From contig CM068380.1 of NCBI GenBank assembly GCA_034770075.1, positions 26,536,005 to 26,600,004 of the forward strand: a DNA stretch of 64,000 nt. Reading direction: 5' to 3'. Every line of letters starts with the position of its first letter. Position 1 is the stretch's first letter. Source of the DNA: Aralia elata. Lineage: Eukaryota > Streptophyta > Magnoliopsida > Apiales > Araliaceae. Below, piece after piece: positions 42,562 to 55,267 of the stretch. The notes under the pieces are model-generated. The model saw only the letters and a list, made by a program, of their open reading frames with translations, was not told where the DNA came from and did not search any database. Both the position numbers and the translations under genes were made by a program.

Positions 42562-45500
42562 CTAAAGCCAATCGCCATGGTATCTAATACCCATCTTCTC
42601 TAAGTGACGATCAAACTACTATTGTGTTAAAGCTTTAGTAAATGGATCTGCAATGTTGTCTTGAGAGTCCACACGCTCCAGGGTGACATCTCCTCTTTCA
42701 ATAATCTCTCTAATCAAATGAAACCGCTGCAACACGTGTTTGGATTTCTGATGAGACCTGAGTTCCTTAGCCTGCGCAACAGCTCCGGTGTTGTCACAGA
42801 ATAAAGGTACGGCCCCTCTAATGCTAGGAACCACTCCAAGTTCAGTTATGAACTTCTTCATCCAAACAGCTTCCTTTACAGCTTCACTTGCAGCTATGTA
42901 CTCTCCCTCTGTCACTGAATCAACAATTGTTTGCTGCTTGGAACTCTTCCAACTCACTGCGCCATTGTTTAAGGTAAACACATACCCTGAAACGGATTTA
43001 CTGTCATCTTGGTATGTTTGAAAACTTGAGTCTGTATAGCCCTCTAGTTTAAATTCATACCCACAGTAGACAAGAAATACATCCTTAGTTCTTCTCAAGT
43101 ACTTTAAGATGTTTTTCACTGCCTTCCAGTGCTCTTTTCCTGGATTCGACTGATATCTGCTTGTTACACTAAGAACATGAGTGACATCTGGTCTAGTACA
43201 TATCATACTGTACATGATAGATCCTATTGCTGAAGCATAATGAATCTTACTCATACGGTCTCTCTCCTCAGGTGTCTTTGGGGCATGTTTCTTGGAGAGA
43301 TGTATTCCATGGCTCATCGGCATGAGACCTCTCTTGGAATCTTCCATGCTAAACTTCTTTAGCATTGAGTCAATGTGCTTTCCTTGGGTCAAGCCAAGCA
43401 TGCTTTTAGATCTATCTCTATAGATCTTTATCCCCAAAATATAGGATGCCTCACCCAAGTTCTTCATAGAGAAGTGTTTAGATAACCAAATTTTGATCGA
43501 CTGTAGCATAGGAACATCATTCCCTATCAGTAATATGTCATCAACATATAATACAAGGAATGAAACAGCTCTCCCACTAACCTTCTTGTACACATAAGGT
43601 TCATCCTCATTTTTGATAAAATCAAACCTTTTGATTATCTCATCAAAACGGATGTTCCATCTTCGAGAAGCTTGCTTCAATCCATAAATGGATCGTTATA
43701 GCTTACAGACTTGGTTTGTTCCAACCGTTGAAATAAAACCCTCTGGCTGTATCATATATACATTTTCCTCAAGCTTTCCATTGAGGAAGGCCGTTTTCAC
43801 GTCCATTTACCAGATTTCGTAGTCATAATAAGCTGCAATTGCTAGCAAAATCCGAATGGACTTAAGCATAGGTATTGGTGAGAAGGTTTCATCATAGTCA
43901 ACTCTTTGTCTTTGTTTGAAACCTTTTGCAACCAATCGGGCCTTATAGGTCTCTACCTTGCCGTCCGCTCCAGTCTTTCTCTTAAAGACCCATTTACACC
44001 CAATAGGCTTAATGCCCTCAGGTGCTGAAACCAAAGTCCATACTTGGTTTTCATTCATGGAGTCCATCTCGGATTTCACGGCTTCAAGCCATTTCTCTGA
44101 GTCTTTACGACTCATAGCCTCTTCATAAGTCAATGGATCATCATCATCTATGATGCGTACCTCATCATCGTCCTCTATGATGAATCCATACCTATCAGGT
44201 ATCTTCGGTACTCTTCCAGATTTACGAATAGGTTGTGGCACATTAGGTTCTTCCACTTAGTTAGGTACCTGACTTTGATTCGTAGTATTTTGTGGTTCTT
44301 GAACTTCTTCAAGATATATCTTACTCCCACTGACCCCTTCAAGGAAAAACTCCTTTTCCAATAAGGCAGCGTGTTTTGCTAAAAACACCTTTTGATCAGT
44401 AAGATGATAGAAATAATACCCTACAGTTTCTTTAGGGTAACCCACAAATCTACACTTGTCGGATCTAGTCTTTAACTTATCATGCTCAAACCTTTTGACA
44501 TAAGCTGGACAACCCCAAGTCTTAACATACTTAAGATTTGGTTTCCTCCCTGTCCATAATTCATATGGGGTCTTTGGGACGAATTTGGTAGGTACCTTGT
44601 TAAGTAGATATGCAGTCATTTCTAGGGCATAACCCCAGAAGGATAACCCCATTGTGAGATTATACCAATTTCTTTGAGACAATTTAGAAACTCATTGGTT
44701 AAGTATTCCCCTCCTCGATCCGATAGAAGAGTCTTAATACTCTTACCAGTTTGCTTCTCTACTTCACTTCTGAATTCTTTGAACTTTTCAAACGATTCAG
44801 ATTTGTATTTCATTAAATACACATATCCAAATCTAGAATGATCATCAGTGAAAGTAATAAAATAAGAATACCCTCCTCGTGCATTCGTTGTCATAGGTCC
44901 ACATACGTCTGTCTGTATCAATGCTAACAAATCTGTAACTCTTTCTCCTTTTCCACTAAAAGGAGATTTAGTCATTTTACCCATGAGACAAGATTCACAA
45001 GTTGGGAATGATTCGTAATCAGATAGCTCTAAAAGTCCATCTTTATGCAACTTGGATAATCTTGTTTTATTAATATGACCGAGTCTACAGTGCCACATAA
45101 ACGTATAATTAACATCATCTCTTTTTCTTTTCTTAGTTTGTTCAATTTGAAGTATATTTTCATGCAAGTTAAGTATGTAAAGTCCATTAAGTAGGTTCCC
45201 AACACCATATAAAACATTTTTATTATAAATAGAACATCTGTTGTTCTTTATTATAATATCAAAACAATCCACATTTAATACAAAAATTGAAATAATGTTT
45301 CTAATGAGTGTCGGAACATAATAACAATTATTTAAACTAATGAACTTGCCCGAAGGCAGTGCTAAACAATAAGTCCCTACAGCTAATGCAGCAACCTTTG
45401 CTCCATTTCCCACTCGTAGAACGACTTCATCCTTGTTCAACTTTCTACTTCTGCTTAGTCCCTGCACATTATTACATATGTGAGAACTATAGCCGGTATC

Positions 45501-46397
45501 CAATACCCAAGTAGAATTTTGACTTTCAGAAAAATTAATTTCAATCATGAACAAATCTAGATCGGAAGTCGAAGCTTCTCCAAGCTTCTTCTAGTCCGCA
45601 AGATACTCCTTACAGTTCCTCTTCTAATGTCCCAACTTATTGCAATGGTAGCAAATTTCTTTGCTATCTGGATCTGGTTTCTTTTTATCCTTTCTCTTCA
45701 CCTTGCCCTTAGCCTTCTTATTTTTCTTCTTTTCAGAAGATACCTTGCGCCTCTTCCTTTTCTTGGCAGTATTATCCACTAGTAAGACTTGGTTCTTGTT
45801 AGATGAGAAGTGACCTTCAGCAGTTTTCAGCATGTTAAGTAACTTAGGTAAGCTGACGTCCAACTTATTCATGTGAAAATTCACAACAAATTGTGAGAGA
45901 GTGTTTGGAAGTGACTGCAAGATCAAATCTTGACTTAACTCCCCATCCATCACGAATCCAAGCTGTCCAAGTTGTTCAATTAGATTGATCATCTTATGGA
46001 CATGAGTCTCAACGGCAGTGCTCTCGGTCATACGAGATCAAAAGAGCCCCTTAGATATCTGATATCTAGCAGTCCTACTTTGCTCACCATACAACTTTTT
46101 GAGGTCCAGCAATATAATAGGAGCATCCATAGTTTCATGCTGACGCTGAAGCTCGTTACTCATGGATGCGAGCATGATGCATTGAGCCAGGATTGCATCA
46201 TCTTATCACTTTCTGAAAGTAGCAATATCTTCCTCAGAAGCTGTTTCTGCAACATTTGTAGGGACTGGCGAATTTATGACTTAAGAAATCTTTTCAGCAG
46301 TGAGAACAATTCTCAGATTCCTTAACCAGTCCGTGTAATTCGGTTCGGTCAGTTTGTTAGCATAAAGTATGCTACGCAGTGATAGTGAGTTTGACAT
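42562..46397 (-). pseudogene. gag-pol of copia-3
   Basis: The most complete copia coding region here. ATG at 46395-46397 (MSNSLSLRSIL). Gag is frameshifted early, then open at 46031-45624 through a Lys-rich tail to CYHCNKLGH. Protease reads DTGYSSHIC: Tyr replaces the usual Cys after DTG. The pre-integrase HHCC domain and integrase core are open (45554-44622: QTDVCGPM, TDDHSRFG, LSDRGGEYLTNEF), but a deletion joined near 44640-44660 removes the segment carrying the catalytic Glu and shifts frame. From 44682 to 42619 one frame runs through RT (YVDDILLIGND) and RNase H to DPFTKALTQ, with stops at 44257-44259, 43807-43809 and 43681-43695. RT and RNase H look otherwise sound. Confidence 0.9.
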
Positions 46398-47365
46398 TTT
46401 TAAATTCTGCACGTGAAATAGACAACATTTTAGCATACATTCATTTAATTAATTATCAAAATAAATTTGGTCTTTATTTTAAATTGGTATCTCTCACTTT
46501 TTTTTATCAAACTATATTACCCTCAATATATAGTTCGGCAAATCTAATTAAAGATTTGCTAGTGATAATAAGGATCCCATTTCAAATGTATATAGCCTTG
46601 TGTGACACAACAAACTATATAAATAAATAGGTAGACAATTATTGTCAATTACATCAGTATGTAAGTCCTTGTATTTTGCCTCTTAGATTATTTTGATCAA
46701 GTGTGACACATCCGAATCAAAATTATCCAAGTTAAGTCCAACCTAGCACTTCCATGTATTCGAAAGAAAAACATTGTCCTTGTGTGACACAACAAAACAA
46801 CATCGTTCAGTCTATTTATAAGCATTAAATGTGATAAAGCAACATTTTAAATATTTAATACTTGCCTTGTGTGACACAACAAACTCATATTAAATATTTA
46901 ATACTCTATTGCTTTACCATGCTAGAAGGCGACGTTCGATATTCCAAATATCTTTGAATGCTTAGGACTTAATATAATTTCTTTGAGGGGTTTGTAATTA
47001 TTAGTCTCATCTTGTTTAGCGCGCATGCACATATATATATAAAATACGCGGCATATTATTTAACATACGAACCATGTTGGATAATATATAATATATATAG
47101 TAAGCATGCACATATAGAATACTATATTCTACCCGGATTGATTATGGACTTTTATTCTAGTTTGGTCACTAGAGCCACCAAGTGAACCAAAAGGTCAAAC
47201 CTAGAGTGCAAGAATTAAATTTAAATATAACTATTATATTTAAACCCGGGTTCCATTACAAACGGGTCTTCAAGCGCTCTTTGCTCCTTTGTCTCTAATT
47301 CTTCAAAATAATTCTAACTAATCCTATTACATGAACTATTTACTATAAATAGAAACCTTGATCAG
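46398..47365 (-). other. Partial 5' leader of copia-3
   Basis: Homologous to 39069-40030, including three palindromic words. Cut at 47365 by the Athila-type LTR, so the GC hairpin module, primer site and 5' LTR of copia-3 are not in the window. Confidence 0.8.
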
Positions 47366-49045
47366 TGATGAGTGGGTTTTATACCTACGAATTGGTTATC
47401 TTTTAGGCTCAATTCTTTGTTATCTTTTAGTGTTTTTAGTTGTATTTTACTTGTATTGCATTGTTTCGTAGGATACGACTATAGATGAGCATTTGTGGAA
47501 CTTTTGGACTCCATGGGCAAAAGTGTAATTCTTGTAGTAGAGTCCACCGTCAGGGCGGCAGGTTCAAGCCTTTTTGGCCACCGGGGCGACGCCACCGCCG
47601 GGGCGGTATCCCCAGGCATGTTTTACCGCTGGGGCGACGCCACCGCCGGGGCGAGCTCGTCGGGATTATTGAGCTGCTGGCTTTGTCTTGTGTGTTGATA
47701 GTGAGTGTTCGTTGGAGCAAATTTGGGAGCACGATGGTGACTAGTGGAGAGAGATTAATCAGTGTATTAGGCATCTAGGGAGTGGTATTCAGTTTATCCA
47801 AGCTTTGCTATACACATTGGGAGCTAGGGTTTGAGTTAAGGACAAGAAAAACAAAGGAAAACAAAGAACACCATAGCATCACCAAGAAGCTGAAGATTAC
47901 ATTATTGAGAAGGAAAGCTAAAGAGAAGGATACCAGCAAGCATCAATTCGTTAATCAATCTAAAGAGGGGTTTTATCATTTTAACTTCTAGTATTTTGTT
48001 TCTATTTTGTAATTCCAAAGTTATGTACTATAATCTGAATATAATGTTATTCAAAGCTATTATGAGCTAATTCTTCAATTCTAAGATTCAATGGAACCCA
48101 ACTCGTAGTTTGTTTTGAATGCTCTCTCTGTTGAATATTAGTTAGACTCTTGTGAATTGGAGTTCATAGCCTATGTTTATGGATTAATTGCTTGGCCCGT
48201 AATTACCTTGGTAATCTATATGAGATTGAGAAATGGAATATAGGTTGAGACCTAGCTATGAATTCATGTGAAAATTGGATATTCTTTATGGATAATGTAT
48301 GAGATTATGTGACGTGAGTCTTGTGTATTATTCTCAAAGGTTGATAATTTGATTGTATTTGGGATAGACATATACCTAAATAACACATGTATGCAATTAA
48401 GAATCCTTGCTTAATGATTTCCATTGTGAAAGTTGATAATTGATAGAATGGTTAATGGGATTTTATGTGACATATATCTTATTGATTGTTCTTGATATGA
48501 AATTCTTGCTAGTGTGTAGAATAGAGATATATCTATACACCACAATAGGAAATACGTATTCGACCATCGAGAGAGGCTTATATATATACTTGTGATTTCT
48601 CGGGTAACAATCCTTATGTCTAACTAGTCGATAAAGAGAGAGTTGTGATTCACAAATGAAGAGTTGGGGGAAATTGTAATCTTAGACCTTTTTATCTTGA
48701 ATTCTATTCGTGTTTAGTTAAACATTGTTTCCTAAATTGTCTTTATTAAGTTTTAATCAACAACAAAAACAAATCATATTGTCATTATTTAAATTAGATT
48801 AATTTTTCATGTGATTGATATTGGTAACTATTTAATATAATTCCTCGTGGGTTCGACACTTTACTTACCTTATATTACTTGTGCACCGCGTATACTTGTG
48901 TGTATTTTATTGATTGCGAAATCGGACATCAAGTTTTTGGCGCCGTTACCGGGGAATTATTTTACAATAATTTTACCAATATTGATTATAGTCGAATTGA
49001 TCTTAATTTAGACTTGTATTTAATTTTTCACTTGATTGTGTAGGT
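47366..49045 (+). mobile_element. 5' end of an Athila/Tat-type element
   Basis: LTR 47366-48931 (1,566 bp; TGATGAGTGGG to CGGACATCA), followed by the primer site TGGCGCCGTTACCGGGGA (48938-48955) and about 90 bp of leader. The Tekay-type element begins at 49046, so gag and pol lie outside the window. It sits in the copia-3 leader. A cassette (47549-47660) occupies the LTR interior; GTATACTTGTGTG and ATTGCGAAATCG near its end are shared with the LTRs at 15897 and 26494. Confidence 0.87.
47549..47660 (+). repeat. GC-rich cassette in the Athila-type LTR
   Basis: Repeated cores CCACCGGGGCGACG, CCACCGCCGGGGCGG, CCGCTGGGGCGACG and CCACCGCCGGGGCGAG, each with a CCGCC/GGCGG-like inverted repeat. The flanking sequence aligns with the LTR at 8754-9323 (shared CTGGCTTTGTCTTGT after the cassette), whose cassette is different. 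Confidence 0.82.
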
Positions 49046-52000
49046 TGTGACACCCCCAAATTCGGGTACCAATACCTCGAGTTTGGTGCTCATGATAAAA
49101 TACATTCATGCACCTCTAAACAACATATGACAACTAATGTGGAAACAAATAAACATAGATTGTTTATTACAAAAGGTTTACTACGGTCTCAAGGTCTATA
49201 ACCTCAATTAAAATACATCATGAAATATTCAAATAATACAAATAGGTTCCATGATTACATAACAGGATAGTAACACATAAATATTATTCACGCGACTACT
49301 CTTTAAGCTTTTCTTTGCCTTTGTCCGCTTTGGAACTCTCCGGCTTAACTGCAATTTGTTCATTATATAGCAAGGGTGAGCAACCAATTTGCTCCGCAAG
49401 TTTAAAATGAATAATAAAGATATATCATGAATGAATAAGAATAATAATTTCATAGTTCAATAATTTAAGAACAATGATGAAATAACTGAATAATATAACC
49501 AAAGTTCAAATGAAGAAATGAATATTGATTATTTACTGCTGAGTAGTCCAATAGACTATGAACTTTTTGGCCAAAGAGTCAATCATTCAACCAACCCTTT
49601 TAAAACCTGGCCCCGACAGTAGTACTTGAGGGGATCAGCCTCTCGTACCCCATGTATATGCATAACATTAAGTCCTGACTGCATCGGATAACCAATACTT
49701 ATAGTCCCCTAATAAGGGTTGCTCTCTCAGTCCAAGAATCCTTACCAACTACTGGTTTGGATAGCTTTAAATAAAATATTAACCTGCATATGTCTAGCCG
49801 GAACGAATGGCGTAGACTATTCCTTAAATAGTTCATGAATGAAGAACTTAAATATTTCACAGTCTAACAATAGATCGTGAATTTAAATGCACGTGGTGCG
49901 AATATCAATAATTACCTTTGACGTGGAGTAATTTACAATAATTAAACCACTAATAAATTAAGTGAGATAGAAAACTTGCTCAAAAGTAAATTGAGTTAGG
50001 ATAGGAAACTTGCCTCGAGCGTCTGCTACAGAATTATAAAATACGCTCTTCAAATACCCTACACATTTATTACATATTCACATGACAATTAGTGACATAA
50101 TGGATACCAAATATTGGTTTATACTATTCTATAATGTTTCACACTTATTAGAAATAAAATATTAAATAAGGTTATACACACTAGTTACGGCGTTACGACG
50201 CTTGCACGCCCGTACGCCAAACTTGCCCACTCAAAAGCCCAAGTGACAAGTAATTTCGTACACCTAGCACGCCTATTCGATTTATCTAAAACATATTGGT
50301 TAATGTTAAGTATCATTATAATTCATAACATTCAGGTTTTAAAACTTAGAACATCATTTTATATTATAGGGAACATTACATGTGCTTATATGCATGACCG
50401 ACACCCTTCGATTGCCTCCAACCGCACAACAGCCCTAAAGATGTCCAATTTAGGAATTTTTCTAGGAAGAAATTTTCGATTCTAATTAATGGAAGTTGTA
50501 GGTCTATCTCTAAACTTTCCAAATCATCTTGAATCGCCCTAATCCAAGTCCGTATGAGAAAGTTATGGCCATTTTCCCACCGGACGTCGAAGCTGTCGGC
50601 ATGCCTTGCTAGACTTCGCGATTTTTTTGACCCTCCTTCACTCCAATCCTTATAACTTCTTCTCTAGACGTCCAAATCAGTCCATTTTGGATTCTATAGA
50701 CTCCTAAGACATAGAGCTACAACATATCAAAAAATTACAGACACTCATTAACATTAACATAACCAAATCTTTGGCCAAAACATTAACTCATGCTCTTTAT
50801 CCACTATCATTCATATGATTTGCTTCAAATTACCATAACTCCCTCATCCGGGGTCGGAATGAGGTGATTCCAAAGCCTATGGCTTCGTAACTCAATATAC
50901 TTCAACAATCCAGAAGCTTAGAATCTCATGCAAACACCTTAAATACCAGAAATGGATTGAATGAACACTAAACATCTTTTCTACGTTTTCTAACATGTTT
51001 TAGCGTAACTCTTGCTACGAATTCATTTTAACACCTTTTTACTCCATTTCAACTGGGATATTCTCATAACCCATGGAAGTATAACATCATAACAACAAAC
51101 AATAATATAAAACATGAAAGGTAGCTACAAAAGTCCTCTAAATTAGTCCGTTGTCCATAGTAGTCCATTTTCGTCCGTTTTCCTCCTCCTTATGCATGGG
51201 TTCGGATTTCATTCATTCTTGTTCCACTTTCATGTTATTAATGGTTTATAAAACTTCTAAACATCATTATTAATCATTCATGAACAATCAAAAATAACCA
51301 TAACAACAACAACTTCAACCCAACGAGTTAGAAGCTTAATAAATAAGGAAAACTTGAAACTAAGGAAAAATGGATTTGGATAGGTTGTTTACCTCTTCTA
51401 GCTACTTCTTGGATGATAGAACTCCTCTAGAGCTTTGCCAAAACCTTTCCTTAAACTCCTCGATTTCTTCCAAACTCCTTTCTTCAAGCTTAGCTCACAC
51501 CCACTTGTTTCTCTCTCTAGAATGGTGAAGGTTTAATGAAGAAGATGAAGATGGAGAAGATGAATCTCTCTCTCTCCTCTTTTCTTGCTTAGCTCCCAAC
51601 TTTTTACTATCTTCTCTTGCCTAGCAATGAACTGAAATTGAGCTTGAATGGGAAGCGGATGAATATGATGGGATAGTGTGGGAGAAGGAAATGGGTTTGC
51701 TACCTACTTTCTTCTTCTCTTTTCTTGAAATTGGCTACGGGAGAGAGTATGAAAAATTGAGAACTAAAGGTGGTGAAGATGTTGTCTTATTAGGCCTAAT
51801 CAATTAACCAAAATAATTGCTAACACACTTCCTCCTTTTCCTCCCATTTTTGCTCCTTGTCCCCCATATTGTCTCCCTTATTGCCAGACAATGCACAAAT
51901 ACTTGCATAAATACCTCTACCCATTTGGCTATTCTCTCTCTCCACATCACCCGTATGTTATTCTAATAATAATCCAAAATGCTAATTTTTGCTTTCAAAT

Positions 52001-52519
52001 TTAAATCCCCACTCGGGTCATGCAAATGGTTAGGTAAAAATAATAATAAATACGGGGTTTGTCCATTTATTCGGAACACCCATATTAAACATTTCCGGTA
52101 CTAATTAAATCACCACTGGACTCAAATAAAGATTCTAACATTTGAAAAAATTATCTCTTCGCATGCACACTTTGGCGAAGTTAACAGAAATCGGAAAAAA
52201 CGTAAAAATAATCTGGCATGAATAGTAACTCGTCACTTGTGAATAGTGACTCATGAATAGTGACTCGTGAATAGTAACTCGTGAATAGTGACTCATGAAT
52301 AGTGACTCGTGAATAGTGACTCGTGAATAATGATTTGGCAAAATACGTGAAATCAATTTATTCACCTAGACGAAACTATAGCACGTAATATTTATACATT
52401 CACATAATCCAGGTTGTCACACAACCATGTAACACAAAATGATGTTACTAAAATTCATAATATTCATTAATATACATAAATTCGAATTACAAGGATATTC
52501 AGAATTCACGGTCGTCACA
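49046..52519 (-). repeat. 3' LTR of the Tekay-type element
   Basis: On the minus strand it begins TGTGACGACCGTGAATTC at 52519 and ends ATTTGGGGGTGTCACA at 49046. Homologous to the solo LTR at 30988-35027. Contains a 14-bp tandem array (52241-52324) and a conserved stem-loop GAGCAA/TTGCTC (49378-49394). Short open frames inside are not supported as genes. Confidence 0.88.
52241..52324 (-). repeat. 14-bp tandem array near the start of the Tekay LTR
   Basis: Six contiguous units of GAATAGTGACTCRT (plus-strand reading), with a displaced unit at 52220-52233. Units end in CAT or CGT in a partly regular order. The related solo LTR has only two similar words (ACTATTCGC, near 31201-31230). Confidence 0.88.
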
Positions 52520-52584
52520 TCCTCCCCTCCTTATAAAAATTTCGTCCCCGGAATTCTACTTAAGACGGGAATCCTAATAAAGGT

Positions 52585-55267
52585 TTAATCAAAAAGATGC
52601 GGATAATTCCTCCTCATCTTTTCTTCCAGTTCCCACGTAGCTTCTTCTGCCGTGTGGTTCCTCCAAAGCACTTTGACCGAATGGATGACCTTATTTCTTA
52701 ACGTCTGTTCCTTCCTATCTAATATCTAGACAGGAATCTCTTCATAGGACAAGTCTCTCTCAACTTGAATTGGTTCATAAGATATCACATGCTTGTAGTC
52801 AGGTTTATATAGTCGTAACACAGAAACGTGAAACACATTGTGAATATGCTCAAGTTCAGGAGGTAGAGCTACCTCGTACGCCACTTCACCTATCCTCTTT
52901 AAAACTTCAAAAGGTCCTACAAACCTGGGACTCAATTTCCCCTTCTTTCCAAATCTGATCTTCCCTTTCCAGGGAGATACCTTTAAAAAAACAAAGCTGC
53001 CAACTTCAAAGTCTCGCTTCTGACGATGCAAATCGGCATACTTCTTCTGTCGATCTTGAGCCGCTACCAATCGAGCTCTTATCACTTTAATGACATCCAT
53101 GGTTTGCTGTACTAATTCAGGTCCCAATAATCTCCGTTCACCAACTTCATCCCAACATAGAGGTGTTCGACACTTCCTCCCGTATAATGCTTCATATGGC
53201 GGCATGCCAATACTCGCATGATAACTGTTATTATAGGCAAACTCCACCAATAGTAGGTGATCATCCCAGTTGCCCTTCAAATCCATCACACATGTCCTAA
53301 GCATATCTTCAAGCGTCTGAATTGTTCGTTCGCTTTGCCCATCTGTTTGAGGATGATACGCCGTACTCAACCTCAAGTGGGTTCCCAACCTTTCTTGTAA
53401 GCTTTTCCAAAAATTCGACGTGAAGCGCGGATCTCTATCGGATACAATAGATACCGGCACTCCATGTCGTGACACAATCTCTTTTACATATAACTTTGCT
53501 AACTGCTCCAAATTGTACCTTATCTTGATCGGTATAAAATGTGCAGATTTAGTTAAACGATCCACGATCACCCAAATTGCGTTGTAACCCTTCTGAGTTA
53601 GTGGAAGCCCTGTCACAAAATCCATCGTGATATGCTCCCACTTCCACTCCGGTATCTCCAGCGATTGTAGCAACCCACCTGGTTTTTGATGTTCTGCTTT
53701 TACCCTTTGACATGTCAAACACCGTCCAACACATTCTGCGACCTCCTTTTTCATGTTCGGCCACCAGAAGTGTTGGCGCAAATCTTGATACATCTTAGTA
53801 CTACCAGGGTGTATCGAATACCTTGTAGAATGAGCTTCTTGCAGAATCTCCTCTCTCAACTCCGGAGCCATCGGTATCCAGATCCTCCCTTCAAACCTTA
53901 GCAGTCCTGTGCTATCAATTTTGTACTTCAAGTCTTCACCTTCTGAAATTCTCTTCTTGATGTTGACACACTCTTCATCTTGCTCTTGAGTCTCCTTTAT
54001 TTTATCTAACAAGGTCGGTCTCGCCTCCATTGCATATAATTTCTCATCTGTATCTTTTAGATACTTGACCTCCAACTCCAGTCTTTCCATCTCCTTTATT
54101 AGTTCTTCTTGAGCTGTCAACATCATCAACTTTTCACCGCCCTTCCTACTAAGAGCATCGGCTACTACATTGGTTTTACCGGGATGATACAGAATTTCAC
54201 AATCATAGTCTTTGATCAACTCCAACCATCGTCGCTGCCTCATATTTAGCTCCTTTTGAGTGAAGATATACTTCAGACTTTTGTGGTCTGTGTATATTTC
54301 AGACTTCTCCCCAGACAGATAGTGCCTCCAAATCTTTAGAGCAAACACTACTGCTGCCAGTTCCAAATCGTGAGTCGGATATCCCTTCTCATAGTCCTTC
54401 AGCTGCCGTGACGCGTACGCAATGACCTTCCCATGCTGCATCAATACACACCCAAGGCCTTTGTGTGACGCATCACTGTACACCACAAATCCCCCTGTAT
54501 TATCTGGTAATGATAACACAGGTGCTTCACTAAGTTTCTTCTTCAATTCCAAGAAACTATCCTCACACTTATCCGTCCATACAAACTTCACAGTCTTCCT
54601 TGTCAAATTTATCAACGGTGTCGCTATCTTTGAAAAGTTCTGAATAAACCTCCGATAGTAACCTGTTAATCCCAAGAAACTTCGGACTTCTGTCGGTGTT
54701 TTCGGCTTCTCCCAATTTATCACTGCCTCCACCTTTGCAGGATCTACCGAGACACCATCCTTGTCAATTACGTGTCCCAAAAATTGCACCCTTTGTAACC
54801 AAAATTCACACTTGGAAAATTTTGTGTACAACTTCTCCTTTCTTAGTATCTCCAATACTATCTTCAAATGCTCGACGTGCTCCCCCTCCGTCTTTGAGTA
54901 GATTAAAATGTCATCTATGAACACGACAACAAACTTATCCAAGTACTGCTTGAACACTCTATTCATCATGTCCATAAATGTTGTTGGTGCATTCGTCAGC
55001 CCAAACGACATCACCAAAAACTCAAAGTGACCGTATCGAGTTCTGAATGCGGTCTTCGGTATATCCTCCTTTCTCACCTTCAGCTGGTGATATCCCGTCC
55101 TCAAGTCTATCTTTGAAAAATACCTCGCCCCCTTAAGTTGATCAAAAAGATCGTCTATCCTTGGTAACGGGTACTTGTTCTTAATCGTAACTTTGTTTAA
55201 CTCCTGATAGTCAATACAAAGCCTTAATGATCCGTCTTTCTTCTTTACAAACAACACTGGTGCTCCC
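52585..55267 (-). pseudogene. pol: Tekay-type pol: RT, RNase H, integrase, chromodomain
   Basis: About 894 codons on the minus strand, open except for one TAG at 52726-52728. RT begins mid-domain (GAPVLFVKKKDGSLRLCIDY) and has VVVFIDDILIYSKT. RNase H has YSDASHKGLGCVL and YTDHKSLKYIF. Integrase has an HHCC domain (CVGRCLTC), catalytic ITMDFVTGLP, VSDRDPRF and GQSERTIQ, and a C-terminal domain GKLSPRFVGPFEVLKR. After the TAG the frame goes on for 47 codons (VLWRNHTAEEATWELEEKM), a chromodomain typical of Tekay/Del, to TAA at 52585-52587. Its N-terminal part is cut at 55267 by copia-4. The single stop is consistent with C-to-T change at a CAG. The freshest gypsy coding region here. Confidence 0.92.

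Larger units (their letters stand above)
29452..47365 (-). mobile_element. Two copia elements (copia-2, copia-3) sharing one LTR, minus strand
   Basis: The order on the minus strand is copia-3 internal region (47365 to 42548, 5' end cut by an Athila-type insertion), LTR (42547-40732), copia-2 internal region (40731-35312) and LTR (35311-29452, with a nested 4-kb solo LTR). The middle LTR has a polypurine tract on one side and a primer site on the other, so it serves as 3' LTR of copia-3 and 5' LTR of copia-2. Same family as copia-1 and copia-4 but with RT YVDD intact. Such arrays arise by unequal recombination between LTRs. It interrupts the gag-protease fragment ending at 29451. Confidence 0.88.
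49046..55267 (-). mobile_element. Tekay/Del-type chromovirus, 3' part (minus strand)
   Basis: Contains pol from within RT (55267) to the stop at 52585, the polypurine tract AAGGAGGGGAGGA (52533-52521) and a 3.47-kb 3' LTR (52519-49046). Gag, protease and the 5' LTR lie beyond copia-4, outside the window. It inserted into the leader of the Athila-type element; the bases just below the LTR end are TAGGT (49041-49045), the expected target duplicate. Confidence 0.88.
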
